Shown in pieces: positions 36,946 through 46,681 of a DNA stretch of 64,000 nt (position 1 is its first letter; the number at the start of each line of letters is the position of its first letter). Source of the DNA: Shewanella halifaxensis HAW-EB4 (GTDB taxonomy: Bacteria; Pseudomonadota; Gammaproteobacteria; Enterobacterales; Shewanellaceae); NCBI RefSeq assembly GCF_000019185.1, contig NC_010334.1:434001-498000 (forward strand), written 5' to 3'. The notes beneath the pieces are model-generated. The model worked only from the letters and a program-made list of their open reading frames with translations. It was not told where the DNA came from and did no database searches. Both the position numbers and the translations under genes were made by a program.

Positions 36946-37097
36946 AACCTTCGTATATTACATTAGCAAGAACTGCTATTGATGTGCATTTTACTATATC
37001 AAACATAGCATTGTGCTCGCCTCCTATATCTGTATCAGCTGGTGATTATTTTGTTGCGAGTATGTTGTATGTGTTTGCCTTATGTAGGCAATACTGC

Positions 37098-37766
37098 TTA
37101 ATCGGGTTGGTTGTGGCCTCTTTTGTTCGTTGACGTTAATATTCCTCGTATCCCTCTAGCCTTCTCTTGCCCGATCCCCTCTACCTTTAACAGTTCCTCT
37201 TCAGGGGCAGTGAAGACCGCTTCAATACTCTCGAAATGTATTAATAAACGTTTAGCCAGTTTTGGACCAACTTGAGGAAGACTTTGGAGTATGAAGAGTT
37301 GTCGGTTTTTGTGACGTTTAGGTTTTCTGCCGTTGGAGATGACTCCTGTTTCCCAGCTATTTAATTGAGTGGCACAGAAGTAGAGGATTTTAGCCGACTC
37401 TGCCTGAGATAAACTGCGTAAGATAGGCATGTTGAAGTTGATAGCAATAGAGCATAGCGCACCCATTACAGCCTCTCGAGTAATACCATAAGCGGCGATA
37501 TCTCGCGATGAACCCTCAATAAGCAGTGCTGTATTATTAGGGCTTTTTGATAGCCTTGATACCTGTGAAAATAGTCTGCCATCACAAAGTGAAATAACGA
37601 AATCTGAGAGTGTTTTTCTTTCAATAAGCCATTCGTTTATCTGATAATCTCCCAAGTTTAGTCGTTTTCTGACTAAACGAAGATCCGTTTGTTTTGATAG
37701 TTGCTTAATCAATATCTCCGCACGTTCTCTATCGTCATAAACTATCTCAATTGGTGGTTTATTCAT
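37098..37766 (-). CDS. ERCC4/XPF-type nuclease with helix-hairpin-helix tail
   Basis: Protein of 222 residues. The N-terminal ERCC4 nuclease domain has DDRERAE near residue 11, GDYQINEWLIERKTLSDF near 39-57 (the E-R-K-x3-D active site) and a DGRLFSQ segment. The C-terminal third has two helix-hairpin-helix motifs, LPQVGPKLAKRLLIHF and KVEGIGQEKARGI. It looks like a stripped-down archaeal XPF/Mus81 nuclease and should cut branched or flapped DNA. It has no partner gene nearby. Such proteins occur in some bacteria but their role is little studied. Confidence 0.8.
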   Translation of the reverse strand: MNKPPIEIVYDDRERAEILIKQLSKQTDLRLVRKRLNLGDYQINEWLIERKTLSDFVISLCDGRLFSQVSRLSKSPNNTALLIEGSSRDIAAYGITREAVMGALCSIAINFNMPILRSLSQAESAKILYFCATQLNSWETGVISNGRKPKRHKNRQLFILQSLPQVGPKLAKRLLIHFESIEAVFTAPEEELLKVEGIGQEKARGIRGILTSTNKRGHNQPD

Positions 37767-38029
37767 CCTGAATACTTAATCAATCCATTGACTAGGATTA
37801 AGTCTAGTTTAGTGATTGTAACGATAGGGGATATTTTTTGCGAAGCAAAATGCCATTAAGCGAACTTACAGGTATAAACTCCAGACACTAGACTTTTAAG
37901 GGGAAGATTTATTACAGCATTAGTTAATACAGGATCCGCTTTGGTTGAGTGCCACGGTTAACTTAGCTAACTCGCTATAAATAATCGGGTCTATTATAAA
38001 GCTACGGATCATTTGCTAACTTATTCGAG

Positions 38030-38692
38030 TTAATAATACAGCTGTCTTTGGACTGGGGTTAACTGCCATTTCGCTTGCAGCTGAGTGAGGGTGTGTAGCG
38101 TTATTTTACCTAAAAGTCGGTATAGCGCTGTTTCGGCATTTTTCGTAAGTAGCTCAGTAAAGCGGAAGCTCCAAGGGAGTATGTGCACGCATAAAAACTC
38201 ACACACACACCTTTCGCTGCTAGCATCTTTAGCTCTGATATGACGCTCAAGTAAGCTGGCCAAAGCAGATAGGCATAGGCCGATATGATCGAGAGGTTGC
38301 TTTTCATCGAGTTGAAACCTTAAATGCTTATCTTCAAGAAATCCGGCTAGTGCATAGGTGGATTTTTGCAGTAGTAGGTTATCCTCACTGAGATAAACCG
38401 ATCCCCAAGGCATGGCTTTAGGCATGCCTATCCCCACAAACAGGCTAAGGTGATCAGACTGCAACTGCTCTAAAGCCGATGCTTGTGACAGAAATATTTC
38501 AGTCTCCAGTGTCGATATCCCCATCTCTGCCTGCCAGAAGTGCAAGATATGACTCTCCTCAACCTTGAGTAATAGAGAATCTTCCGGCTCAAAGTAAAAA
38601 AATCGATACAGTAAGTTAAGGCTCGCTAGTATCAAGTCATCATCGATAGCTTGTATTTCATCTTTATGATTAATGAGTTGTTCACTGCTCAT
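38030..38692 (-). CDS. TorD/DmsD-like molybdoenzyme chaperone
   Basis: Helical cytoplasmic protein of 220 residues with the pattern of TorD-family chaperones that bind the Tat signal of molybdoenzymes and hold them for cofactor insertion. Family-like stretches include FFEPEDSLLL and the DHLSLFVGIGMPKAMPWGSVYL segment, the latter matching the Glu/Pro-Trp region of the family. I chose the ATG at 38692; an upstream extension overlapping dmsA would add 32 residues without a better binding site. It follows dmsA on the same strand, so dmsA is its likely client. Confidence 0.75.
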   Translation of the reverse strand: MSSEQLINHKDEIQAIDDDLILASLNLLYRFFYFEPEDSLLLKVEESHILHFWQAEMGISTLETEIFLSQASALEQLQSDHLSLFVGIGMPKAMPWGSVYLSEDNLLLQKSTYALAGFLEDKHLRFQLDEKQPLDHIGLCLSALASLLERHIRAKDASSERCVCEFLCVHILPWSFRFTELLTKNAETALYRLLGKITLHTLTQLQAKWQLTPVQRQLYY

Positions 38693-38768
38693 GGTGTGTT
38701 TTCCACAATTACTTTCTTCGTTCAATGAATGCAGTGCCAACATATTCGTGACACTGCAATTTATTACT

Positions 38769-41192
38769 CTAGATACCGCAGACTTCAACTAGGTTGGTGC
38801 CTTGGGGGTTAGCCTTTGCCAGTGCAGTCGGTCGCAAGTTGGTTAGGGTGTTGATACAACCGCCAACATCTACGCCAAGCTCATTTGGGCTGTACCAGGC
38901 ACCTTCACCCATGGCGACAACGCCGGGCATAATTCTGGGGGTGATCCTAACTGGGATACGAATCGTTCCTCGGTTGTTATACACATGCACCAATTGGCCT
39001 TGCTTTAGCTGTCGATCTTTAGCGTCAATAGGGTTCATCATCAAGGCGTCTTCAATTACTTCCCTTAACCAAGGTACATTATGGAAGGTAGAGTGGGGAC
39101 GTCCCTTAGATTTAAAACCAATAAGCTGTAGTGGATGTTCTACAAGCTGCTTTTTGTCAGCATAGCTTTCCCAAGTTGGCGTGTATTCGGGGAGTGGCGA
39201 AATCTTATCACCAACAGGTAAGGTCCAAGTCGCCGCAAATTTTGCCAGCTTATGGCTATAAATCTGAATTTTTCCAGATTCAGTTTTTAATGGATTAGTA
39301 AGAGGATCCTCTCGGAACTCTTTTAGGGTGTATCTCTCTTCATTAGGATCGAATGGGATCCGAATCGTTTTGTGTTTATCTAACACCTCAAATGGTGGAA
39401 ATTGCGGGTGATTGAGACGGCTTTGTTCATAAAGATGACGTTGCCAGTCATCCCAGCTTCGACCTTGGGTAAACTGCTGGCGAATGCCAAATTTATCGGC
39501 TAAATCGGCAAATACTTCATAAGGGTGGCGACACTCATACATAGGATCGAGCACATGCTCAGTCTTGGTGAGGTGAGTCGAGAAAGCTACTATGCGTGAG
39601 TTCTCTAACCAAGTTATATCGGGTAGCAGAATGTCGGCATATTTGGCACTTGCTGTCATATGGTTGTCCATCACGAAGATGAACTCTAATTTGCTTTCAT
39701 CGGCAAGGATCTTCGCCGTGGCATTGCAGTCTGAGTGTTGGTTTAGCAGCCAGTTTCCCTGATACATAAAGACGCACTTAACGTCACTGGTGAGCTTATC
39801 TGCACCTGTAATCCCATCAGTAAACTCTGTCATCTCATGGCCCCGCTCAACGGCTTCTAGCCATTTGAAACAAGGGACCTTAGCCTTAACTGGGTTAGCT
39901 CCAGTAGGCATCTGCATGATATCAGTTTTATGGAACAGGAAGTCTGAGCCACCATTATTGGTACCGGGCAATCCAAGTTGTCCTAAAAGGATTGGGAGCA
40001 TATAGATTGCGCGAGCCGTTTGTTCACCTGCTGCGTGGCGTTGTGGCCCCCAGCCCTGAGCGATAAAGGGTGCCTTGGCTTGGCCGAGTGAGCGTGCCAT
40101 CTGATAGATCTGCTCTTTAGGGATCCCGCAGATTGCAGCGGTATATTCAGGCGTTTTTTCGATACCGTCAGCGCCCTTACCTAAGATGTAGGCTTTGTAA
40201 CTTAAAGATTGATCCAGTGATGGGATCCCTTTACTAACATCACCTGGCTCGGCATCATACCCATAGCAATGACTCTTTAAAAACGCTTCATCGACATATT
40301 TTTCGTTAATTAATACCCAAGCTACGGCTTCTACTAAGGCTGCATCGGTACCGGGGCGGATCGCCAGCCAAAGATCTTCACGACCACAGGCGGTATCAGT
40401 GTATTGCGGGTCGATAATAATCGTACGGGCAGAGCTTTGGCTTTTACTCTCTTGATAATGATAGGTATCACTGCCACCACTCATTCGTGTATTGGCTGGG
40501 TTATTACCGAAGTAAACCACCAGATCTGAGTGAGCGATTTCGGTTGGCGCGCTGCCGATGGTATAAGACTTATCACCATAGGTGTATAGCGATGCAGTAT
40601 CAATTTGATGGCTACTGTAGTTACCCGATGGCGATAAGAAGCCGCCAATCTGGTTTAAAAATCTAGGTACATAGTGATACGGACCGTGGGGTTTGCCATA
40701 ACCGACACGGCTGAAAATAGCTTGGTTACCATGTTCAGTGATGATCTTACTCATCTGGCTGTGAACTTCAGTTAAGGCTTCATCCCAGCTGATGCGCTTG
40801 AACTTACCCTCACCGCGCTTACCGACTCGTTTCATTGGGTACTTGAGTCTGTCTGGTGAGAAAGTGCGTTTATGCAGCGAACGCCCTCGTAAGCAAGCTC
40901 TGACTTGATGACGGCCAAAAACATCATCGCCCTGATCATCGGTTTCGATGCGTTTTATCTGGCCATCTTGGGTAATGATTTTAAGTAGGCAGCTTGAGTG
41001 ACAGTGAGCCCAACAGTTATGCCACTTGGCAACTTCACCCACATGCTTATCGATCACCATGGCAGCGATAGCGTTTAGTGGTTGAGTCGAAATGAAAGCA
41101 CTTACACCAAGAGAGGCACCTAATTTAAGAAAGCCACGACGAGATACACCCTGTGACTCGGTGCTTAAGGTATTTTTTTGCTTATTAAACAT
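38769..41192 (-). CDS. dmsA: DmsA-type molybdopterin oxidoreductase, catalytic subunit
   Basis: Periplasmic reductase of 807 residues. A Tat signal SRRGFLK at residues 17-23 shows it is exported folded. Cys60, Cys64, Cys68 and Cys100 hold the 4Fe-4S cluster, the last in ACLRGRSLHKR. GNYSSHQI near 191-197 matches the DmsA region with the Ser that ligates molybdenum, and KRVGKRGEGKFKRISWDEA is the usual DmsA-like stretch. The physiological substrate might be DMSO, TMAO or another N-/S-oxide; sequence alone does not decide. It is encoded downstream of the electron-transfer and anchor subunits and before the chaperone. Confidence 0.88.
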   Translation of the reverse strand: MFNKQKNTLSTESQGVSRRGFLKLGASLGVSAFISTQPLNAIAAMVIDKHVGEVAKWHNCWAHCHSSCLLKIITQDGQIKRIETDDQGDDVFGRHQVRACLRGRSLHKRTFSPDRLKYPMKRVGKRGEGKFKRISWDEALTEVHSQMSKIITEHGNQAIFSRVGYGKPHGPYHYVPRFLNQIGGFLSPSGNYSSHQIDTASLYTYGDKSYTIGSAPTEIAHSDLVVYFGNNPANTRMSGGSDTYHYQESKSQSSARTIIIDPQYTDTACGREDLWLAIRPGTDAALVEAVAWVLINEKYVDEAFLKSHCYGYDAEPGDVSKGIPSLDQSLSYKAYILGKGADGIEKTPEYTAAICGIPKEQIYQMARSLGQAKAPFIAQGWGPQRHAAGEQTARAIYMLPILLGQLGLPGTNNGGSDFLFHKTDIMQMPTGANPVKAKVPCFKWLEAVERGHEMTEFTDGITGADKLTSDVKCVFMYQGNWLLNQHSDCNATAKILADESKLEFIFVMDNHMTASAKYADILLPDITWLENSRIVAFSTHLTKTEHVLDPMYECRHPYEVFADLADKFGIRQQFTQGRSWDDWQRHLYEQSRLNHPQFPPFEVLDKHKTIRIPFDPNEERYTLKEFREDPLTNPLKTESGKIQIYSHKLAKFAATWTLPVGDKISPLPEYTPTWESYADKKQLVEHPLQLIGFKSKGRPHSTFHNVPWLREVIEDALMMNPIDAKDRQLKQGQLVHVYNNRGTIRIPVRITPRIMPGVVAMGEGAWYSPNELGVDVGGCINTLTNLRPTALAKANPQGTNLVEVCGI

Positions 41193-41222
41193 AATGAAAG
41201 TTCCTATAACCTAAAAGCAGAG

Positions 41223-42062
41223 CTAGAGCTGCTGGAGTAAACCGAGTTCGTAAAATAATATCCGCCCAAGTATTTCAGCGGTTAACACAGTAAGGGTTGC
41301 CAGTAACAACGGCGTGGATTTGTAGGTGTTTAACTTGATGACTAGACAGCTGATAAAGCCGATAGCGAGTAGGGATATGCGGCCTATTTGTAGTAGCTGT
41401 AGCCACACGGGTAGTGATGCTCCTAGCTTATGCAGTTGCTCGGTTAACTGCATGGCGTAAGCGGTGCTTAATACGAGTGTTAGTAGGAATATAATGGCCA
41501 AGATAGGCTTGAGTGCACTTAGCTTTAATGGTGTTTTTACGGGCTGTATTTGACATGTATTGAGTAAAAGACTCGTTAACATGGATCCCGTGATCAGCCC
41601 GCTAAAGACCAAGTTGATTGGCGTCCAGTGGTTGCTCCACAGATAGACTGTCGGCAAGCTGTAGACGTTGGCGATGGCAAATAGTTGACCGATAGCGGCT
41701 AGAGCGGCGGTCAATAGTAAGATATTCACTAAGCGGCTATCCGCCTTGCGCCATAGTAGTAAACTTGAGCCTGTTCCGAGAGCACCAAAAATCGATACCA
41801 TGATTATTTCAACACTCATGGGAGAGAGGTGAGCGAGGCCAAAGAGTACATTGGCGGCTCTAAGCGGTTGGCCTAGGTGGGTAGTCGCGGCTAAACCAGC
41901 AATGGCAAATATAGACCAAAGGCATAGAAAACATCGCTGCAATAGTTGGCTGTTGCCACCAAGCTGCTGAGGGTATGCTAGACGCAGGGCACATAGCAGG
42001 ATAAAGCTACCAGCTACCGCTTGGGCAAGCACAGTAAAGATCACTAATGGGATTTCATGCAT
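41223..42062 (-). CDS. dmsC: DmsC-type membrane anchor subunit
   Basis: Integral membrane protein of 279 residues with eight predicted helices. It begins HEIPLVIFTVLAQAVAGSF, which matches the start of DmsC anchors (HEWPLMIFTVFGQ). It would take electrons from menaquinol and hand them to the iron-sulfur subunit. It lies 2 nt after dmsB, with the catalytic gene 30 nt further on, giving the order B-C-A. Confidence 0.85.
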   Translation of the reverse strand: MHEIPLVIFTVLAQAVAGSFILLCALRLAYPQQLGGNSQLLQRCFLCLWSIFAIAGLAATTHLGQPLRAANVLFGLAHLSPMSVEIIMVSIFGALGTGSSLLLWRKADSRLVNILLLTAALAAIGQLFAIANVYSLPTVYLWSNHWTPINLVFSGLITGSMLTSLLLNTCQIQPVKTPLKLSALKPILAIIFLLTLVLSTAYAMQLTEQLHKLGASLPVWLQLLQIGRISLLAIGFISCLVIKLNTYKSTPLLLATLTVLTAEILGRILFYELGLLQQL

Positions 42063-42064
42063 GA

Positions 42065-42688
42065 TTAAAGCTCCGCCTTATTACAAAGCGCACCACTCTT
42101 ATCACCTGTAGGTTTAGCGTGACGGTTAGGTTTTATCACCAGTGAAGGCTTTGTTAGAGAAGAGTCTGGCAGTGGAGCAATATCAGCAAACTCGCCATAT
42201 TTCGCTCTAAGTTCATCTATAGGGCCGAAATCTAATGCCCGCAGAGGGCAAGATGAGACACAGATTGGTTTCTTATTCTGGGCTAACAACTCATAGCAGC
42301 CATCGCACTTAGTCATATGTTTTTTTTCTGGATTGTATTGTGGCGCGCCATAGGGGCAGGCCATCTCGCAATAGCGGCAACCAATACAGACATCGGTATC
42401 GACAACAACTAAGCCATCTTGTGACCGTTTATGCATGGCACCAGTGGGGCAAGCTTTGGTGCAGGCAGGCTCTGCACAGTGGTTACAGCTGATTGATAGG
42501 TAGTAGGCAAATACATTTTGTTGCCATGTGTCATCAAGACCCTTGAGCCACTCCCCACCTGCGTATTCATATACGCGGCGATAGTTAACACCAATCGGTA
42601 ACTCATTTTTATCTTTGCAGGCAACCTGACAAGTTTTGCAGCCGGTACACTTACTGCTATCGACATAAAATCCGTATTCTAGTTTCAT
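42065..42688 (-). CDS. dmsB: DmsB-type four-cluster ferredoxin subunit
   Basis: Electron-transfer protein of 207 residues with sixteen Cys in four ferredoxin-type motifs: CTGCKTCQVAC near residue 14, CNHCAEPACTKAC near 63, CIGCRYCEMAC near 94 and the CDGC...CVSSC pair. It passes electrons from DmsC to DmsA. I chose the ATG at 42688 (MKLEYGFYVD), giving a length near E. coli DmsB; the longer frame starts with TTG. It is first in the operon, with its promoter in the 42690-42840 gap. Confidence 0.88.
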   Translation of the reverse strand: MKLEYGFYVDSSKCTGCKTCQVACKDKNELPIGVNYRRVYEYAGGEWLKGLDDTWQQNVFAYYLSISCNHCAEPACTKACPTGAMHKRSQDGLVVVDTDVCIGCRYCEMACPYGAPQYNPEKKHMTKCDGCYELLAQNKKPICVSSCPLRALDFGPIDELRAKYGEFADIAPLPDSSLTKPSLVIKPNRHAKPTGDKSGALCNKAEL

Positions 42689-42839
42689 ACTGACGACCAA
42701 AGTTGGGGAGTAATTTAGTCGAATACTAGGTAATGGTCAGATAGGCTTCTATAAGGGATTTCCACATAGTTAGTGTGGTTGTGAGCTGCTCTCTATATTT
42801 TGCTGTGAACTTGAGTGATGCAGGGCACAGAGCAATAAA

Positions 42840-43508
42840 TTAATCATTGTGCTTTGTTTTACGACGAATTCGTAAAGGAGGTGGGGCTATACTGCTTAAG
42901 TACGGCTCTACTAGAGTATAGAGGCGTACCATCTTAGCAAGTGAGTCCATCTGTAAATGCTTCAACATATTTGATCTGTGTACCTCAACAGTTCGCGCTG
43001 AGATAAATAACAGCTCGGCCAGCTGCTGATTTGTTTTACCCTGGGCGAGTAGTTGCAGTATATCTCGCTCACGTAGCGTTAACTCTTCATAGCAGCGAAT
43101 GGCAGATTTCAACTCTTTGGAGGATGTAGATGCATCGAACGCCTGTGATACGGCCTTAAGAAGCTTGGTAATTTCAATCGGTTTTTGCAGAAAGTCTACG
43201 GCTCCAAGCTTAAGGGCATCAACCGCCATAGGGACATCTCCATGGCCGGTAAGAAATACAATCCCTAGTGAACAGTCTGTTTGGCTAAGCTGGTACTGAA
43301 GTTCCTGACCGCTCATACCTGGCATCCGAGAGTCTAAGATCAAGCAACCGCCTTCGTTCATTTTATCGGCATGCTGTTTTGCCCACAGCCAAAAAGCTTC
43401 GGCAGAGTTAAATGACAGAGGCTGATAGCCCTCTCCCTGCAGGGCAAAGTCTAGTGCGTCTAATACAGACTCATCGTCGTCAACTAGATAAAGGTTAGTG
43501 TTTGTCAT
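42840..43508 (-). CDS. TtrR/FixJ-like response regulator
   Basis: Two-component regulator of 222 residues. The receiver domain has the acidic pocket VDDDES, the phospho-acceptor Asp in LILDSRMPG near residue 59 and the Lys in LQKPIEI. The C-terminal LuxR-type helix-turn-helix (TLRERDILQLLAQGKTNQQL) binds DNA. The sensor kinase gene is directly upstream and overlaps by 14 nt. Its likely target is the dms promoter about 150 bp away. The ATG at 43508 follows AGAG; 43514 is possible. Confidence 0.85.
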   Translation of the reverse strand: MTNTNLYLVDDDESVLDALDFALQGEGYQPLSFNSAEAFWLWAKQHADKMNEGGCLILDSRMPGMSGQELQYQLSQTDCSLGIVFLTGHGDVPMAVDALKLGAVDFLQKPIEITKLLKAVSQAFDASTSSKELKSAIRCYEELTLRERDILQLLAQGKTNQQLAELLFISARTVEVHRSNMLKHLQMDSLAKMVRLYTLVEPYLSSIAPPPLRIRRKTKHND

Positions 43509-45276
43509 TATCATCTCTTATATTTGGTATTGGAAACTCGATGCTCACGCAGCAGCCGCCATTATCTAGATTGTTAAATGATAGGTGCCCAAGATGAGAT
43601 TCAGCCACCTCTTTACAGATGCTTAATCCGAGTCCCACGCCCTCTTTTTTAGTGGTAACAAAAGGGGTTAGCAACTCAGCTATGGGCCTCTCGAGCCCCT
43701 GTCCAGTATCTTGTATGCTTATTTTAATACGGCTACTGGCTAAGGTTAAAGTGACCCATACCTGCTTTTTACTCGATGATGCCGATGCATCTATCGCATT
43801 AGTCAGTAAGTTGACCAGTAGCTGCTCTAATCCTGCTCTATCACCAAAAAACATCATTTCATCATGAGTAGGGTGAAAGGTTATTTCAACCTTGTGGGTA
43901 TGTGCATAAAGCTCAACTAAACTGACGGTATCACGCAGGAGTAATGCAATATCTAGCTGAGATTTTTGTACTGCTTGCTTATGTAGTAGCTGGCGGAAGC
44001 GGCTAACGACCTCATCGACTCGAATAACCTGACGGCGAATTTTTCCGAGCAGCTGATCAATATCAGTTTGGCTACTGCCTTTTTGACGACGAGATAGCTC
44101 ACCTTCAGTATAGAGGCGAATTGCTGACAAAGGCTGGTTGAGTTCATGGGCTAAGCTGGAACCCATTTTATCGACTAATGCACGTCGTTGTGCCTGTTGC
44201 AGGTTTGCTTGGGCCAAGCCGAGTTTTCGACTGTTACGGCGATAGCGAAGCGTTAAGATTAGATGCTGGATAGGTAAAAATGTCGCCACAATAAGCATCA
44301 AGATAATCAGGTAATAGTGGGTTTGTACCCAGCTCCACAAAAGTTGCCACCAGGGCTGCTGTAGAGGGTGAACTCCCAGATCATTAAATAGATTATCCAG
44401 CTCAATCTGACTCTCTGGTACGGTCCAACCAAGGGATTGCGCCGCTTGTGCCGTATTTGAGTTTTTTGGGATCGCGAGTAAAGATTGCAGGATCTCTCGT
44501 GCTAAGGTGCGATCGGCACTACCTGTCATGGCAAAGCCCCAGTTTGGATATAAACGAGTAGAGACTCGGCACTCGAAGCCTGAAGGAGTCATATCATTAA
44601 TTGGTCTAAGTTCATTGGGAGAGATTTGCCCCTTACGTATCATAGATTCAACTAAGCAAACCGGTAAAATAGCCGCTGCGATATCACCTTCTTGCAGCTC
44701 TGCAACCACAGATTCATGGGGGTAACCAATGACTTTTGTGTTGATTAGAAGGTCACTGTCGCGCCCAAGTCGTTGAAGCTCCCGCTGCATTGCCATATAG
44801 CCGCCAAAGGCCTGAGGACTGGCGGTACCAATTTTTTGTCCTGCGAGTTGATGTAAATTTTGGTAAGGGCTGTCAGACTTGACCCATATTACTGAACCTG
44901 TAGCAATTGAGGTCCCACCATTAAGGGGGCTTAATAGGGTTGCTAACCAGGAAAGTGACTGTCTACGAGCAATGCGGATACTCTCAGATGGGTTGATGAT
45001 AATGAATTGTAGCTTTTGCTGACTCAGCTCATTTTGAAGTTGAGAAAGTGACAGAGGGATTAACTTAAACTGATACCCTTCAATATGTTGACTTAACCAA
45101 TCTATGGTCGGCTGCCAGCGTTGCACAGCTTCATCTAGTCCCCGATCCGCAAATACCCCCACAGCCACGATCTGATCGGTTTTAGCTGTCTGCGTTTGAG
45201 CGATGGGCTGGCTTTGCAGCGTTTTTATTGGCACAAGTAAACAGAGAAGAAGGCTGGCTAAGTATAAAAATCGCAT
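43495..45276 (-). CDS. TtrS-like sensor kinase with PhnD-type periplasmic domain
   Basis: Membrane sensor of 593 residues. Order: signal peptide (1-22), a periplasmic PhnD-type substrate-binding domain (about 35-300), a membrane helix (about 321-343), a histidine kinase dimer domain with His377 in LAHELNQPLSAIR, and an ATPase domain with NLLTNAIDAS and DTGQGLERP. TtrS, the tetrathionate sensor, has the same layout, so a small anionic or sulfur ligand is plausible. Its position next to a DmsA-type enzyme suggests it detects that enzyme's substrate. This is inference from architecture. Confidence 0.85.
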   Translation of the reverse strand: MRFLYLASLLLCLLVPIKTLQSQPIAQTQTAKTDQIVAVGVFADRGLDEAVQRWQPTIDWLSQHIEGYQFKLIPLSLSQLQNELSQQKLQFIIINPSESIRIARRQSLSWLATLLSPLNGGTSIATGSVIWVKSDSPYQNLHQLAGQKIGTASPQAFGGYMAMQRELQRLGRDSDLLINTKVIGYPHESVVAELQEGDIAAAILPVCLVESMIRKGQISPNELRPINDMTPSGFECRVSTRLYPNWGFAMTGSADRTLAREILQSLLAIPKNSNTAQAAQSLGWTVPESQIELDNLFNDLGVHPLQQPWWQLLWSWVQTHYYLIILMLIVATFLPIQHLILTLRYRRNSRKLGLAQANLQQAQRRALVDKMGSSLAHELNQPLSAIRLYTEGELSRRQKGSSQTDIDQLLGKIRRQVIRVDEVVSRFRQLLHKQAVQKSQLDIALLLRDTVSLVELYAHTHKVEITFHPTHDEMMFFGDRAGLEQLLVNLLTNAIDASASSSKKQVWVTLTLASSRIKISIQDTGQGLERPIAELLTPFVTTKKEGVGLGLSICKEVAESHLGHLSFNNLDNGGCCVSIEFPIPNIRDDNDKH

Positions 45277-45494
45277 TACAGAGCACCCTAAGCAGAGTTC
45301 GTATTAGCTAAGTATAGAGAGTCGTTAGTATTACTAAAGTCGATAACGATTGCAGTGACCCCTTAGTGAGTTTTGTACTAAATTCAGTAGGAATAACGCT
45401 TGTATGTTATTTCTTAAAAGTTTGCCTTTTAGTTATAGAGATTAAAATTGATATAATTTTAATCAAGGCTATCTTAGAAAAAACAGTTTCAGCA

Positions 45495-45529
45495 ATAAAA
45501 AATGCCAGTAAGCTTAACTTACTGGCATT
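45495..45529 (-). terminator. Rho-independent terminator after the enolase-family gene
   Basis: Stem AATGCCAGTAAG / CTTACTGGCATT with a 5-nt loop at 45501-45529, followed on the minus strand by a T-tract. 28 bp after the stop. Confidence 0.88.
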
Positions 45530-45556
45530 GTTGTTTAGCGGGTAAATCAGTCGCTA

Positions 45557-46678
45557 TTAATTCACACGGTACTTTGCAATCAACTCTTCGTCTAGCTCGA
45601 TACCTAAACCGGGTGCGTCAGATACGGCGACAAAGCCGTTGTCGAACTGTAGTTGGTTCTTCACTAAGCTAGTGAATAGTGGGCTGCTGCTCTGAGAGAA
45701 CTCCATCAGCGTGCCTTGTTCGCAAGCCGCTAAGAAGTGCACCGAAGCATGCAACAGAATGCCTGTGCTGAAGCCGTGAGGGATCAGCTGAGTACCATTC
45801 ATCTGTGCGATGTCGTAGATCTTCTTCATTTCAGTGATACCACCACAACGGGTGATGTCTGGCTGAACGATGTCGGCGTTAGACTTAGTGATGAACTCTT
45901 GGAACTCGTAACGCGTCGTCAGAGATTCACCGCCTGCAATCTTTTGCGACACTTGGCGAGACAGCTTTTCATAGCTGATCAGGCTATCTGCCAATACAGG
46001 CTCTTCAATCCAGTTCAGGTTAAACTCTTCTAGACGTTTCGCCATCATGGCTGAATGACCACAAGTGTGCCACTTAGACGCTAAGTCGATCTGCACTTCC
46101 ATCTCTGGACCTGCCGCTTCGCGCACCGCTTTAACAATCGCGTAGTCAGTGTCTGGGTCATCGCCCATCACGCCGCCACCAAACTTAATGCTGGTGAAGC
46201 CTTGGTCTTTCAAACCCTGCACAATCGCCACGTTGTCTTCAGGCTTATCAGCCGGGATGAAGGTACCGTAACAACGGATCTTTTCGCGGTATTTACCACC
46301 CAGTAGCGTGTGTACTGGCACGCCGTAGAACTGACCTGCGATATCCCATAGAGCTATGTCGATAGCGCTGATGGCATGGATGCCAGCGCCGCGACGGCCC
46401 ATGTAGTTAGAACCCCAGTACATCTTGTTCCACAGACGTTCAATTTCCAGTGCATTTTCACCGATCAACAGACGCTTAAGGCCGTTACAGTAGAAGTTAG
46501 TTTGTGGTGCTTCAATACAAGCTTGTACCACTAGCGGGCTAGAGTCAGCTTCGCCAATACCCACGATACCTTTATCGGTATGCACCTTAACGATAACGGC
46601 GTCTTCGCCCCACTCACAATCGGCATCCATTGCAGGTACGCGCAGGTGGATCACTTCAATATCGGTAATTTTTAGCAT
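45557..46678 (-). CDS. Mandelate racemase-like enolase superfamily enzyme, probable acid dehydratase
   Basis: TIM-barrel enzyme of 373 residues. Metal ligands are Asp198, Glu225 and Glu251 (VQIDLA, WIEEP, AGGES). Asp274 and His301 form the Asp-His base pair of the mandelate racemase subgroup. Where that subgroup has K-x-K, this protein has S-x-K with Lys165. The usual reaction is abstraction of a proton next to a carboxylate, followed by loss of water or epimerisation. It is 3 nt after the BCCT transporter gene in the same operon, opposite to a split UxaA-type dehydratase. Substrate unknown. Confidence 0.8.
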   Translation of the reverse strand: MLKITDIEVIHLRVPAMDADCEWGEDAVIVKVHTDKGIVGIGEADSSPLVVQACIEAPQTNFYCNGLKRLLIGENALEIERLWNKMYWGSNYMGRRGAGIHAISAIDIALWDIAGQFYGVPVHTLLGGKYREKIRCYGTFIPADKPEDNVAIVQGLKDQGFTSIKFGGGVMGDDPDTDYAIVKAVREAAGPEMEVQIDLASKWHTCGHSAMMAKRLEEFNLNWIEEPVLADSLISYEKLSRQVSQKIAGGESLTTRYEFQEFITKSNADIVQPDITRCGGITEMKKIYDIAQMNGTQLIPHGFSTGILLHASVHFLAACEQGTLMEFSQSSSPLFTSLVKNQLQFDNGFVAVSDAPGLGIELDEELIAKYRVN

Positions 46679-46681
46679 GAT

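Noticed and set aside
42700..42840. FNR/EtrA site before dmsB
   Set aside because: I searched by eye for TTGAT-N4-ATCAA-like sequence and found no match good enough to report.
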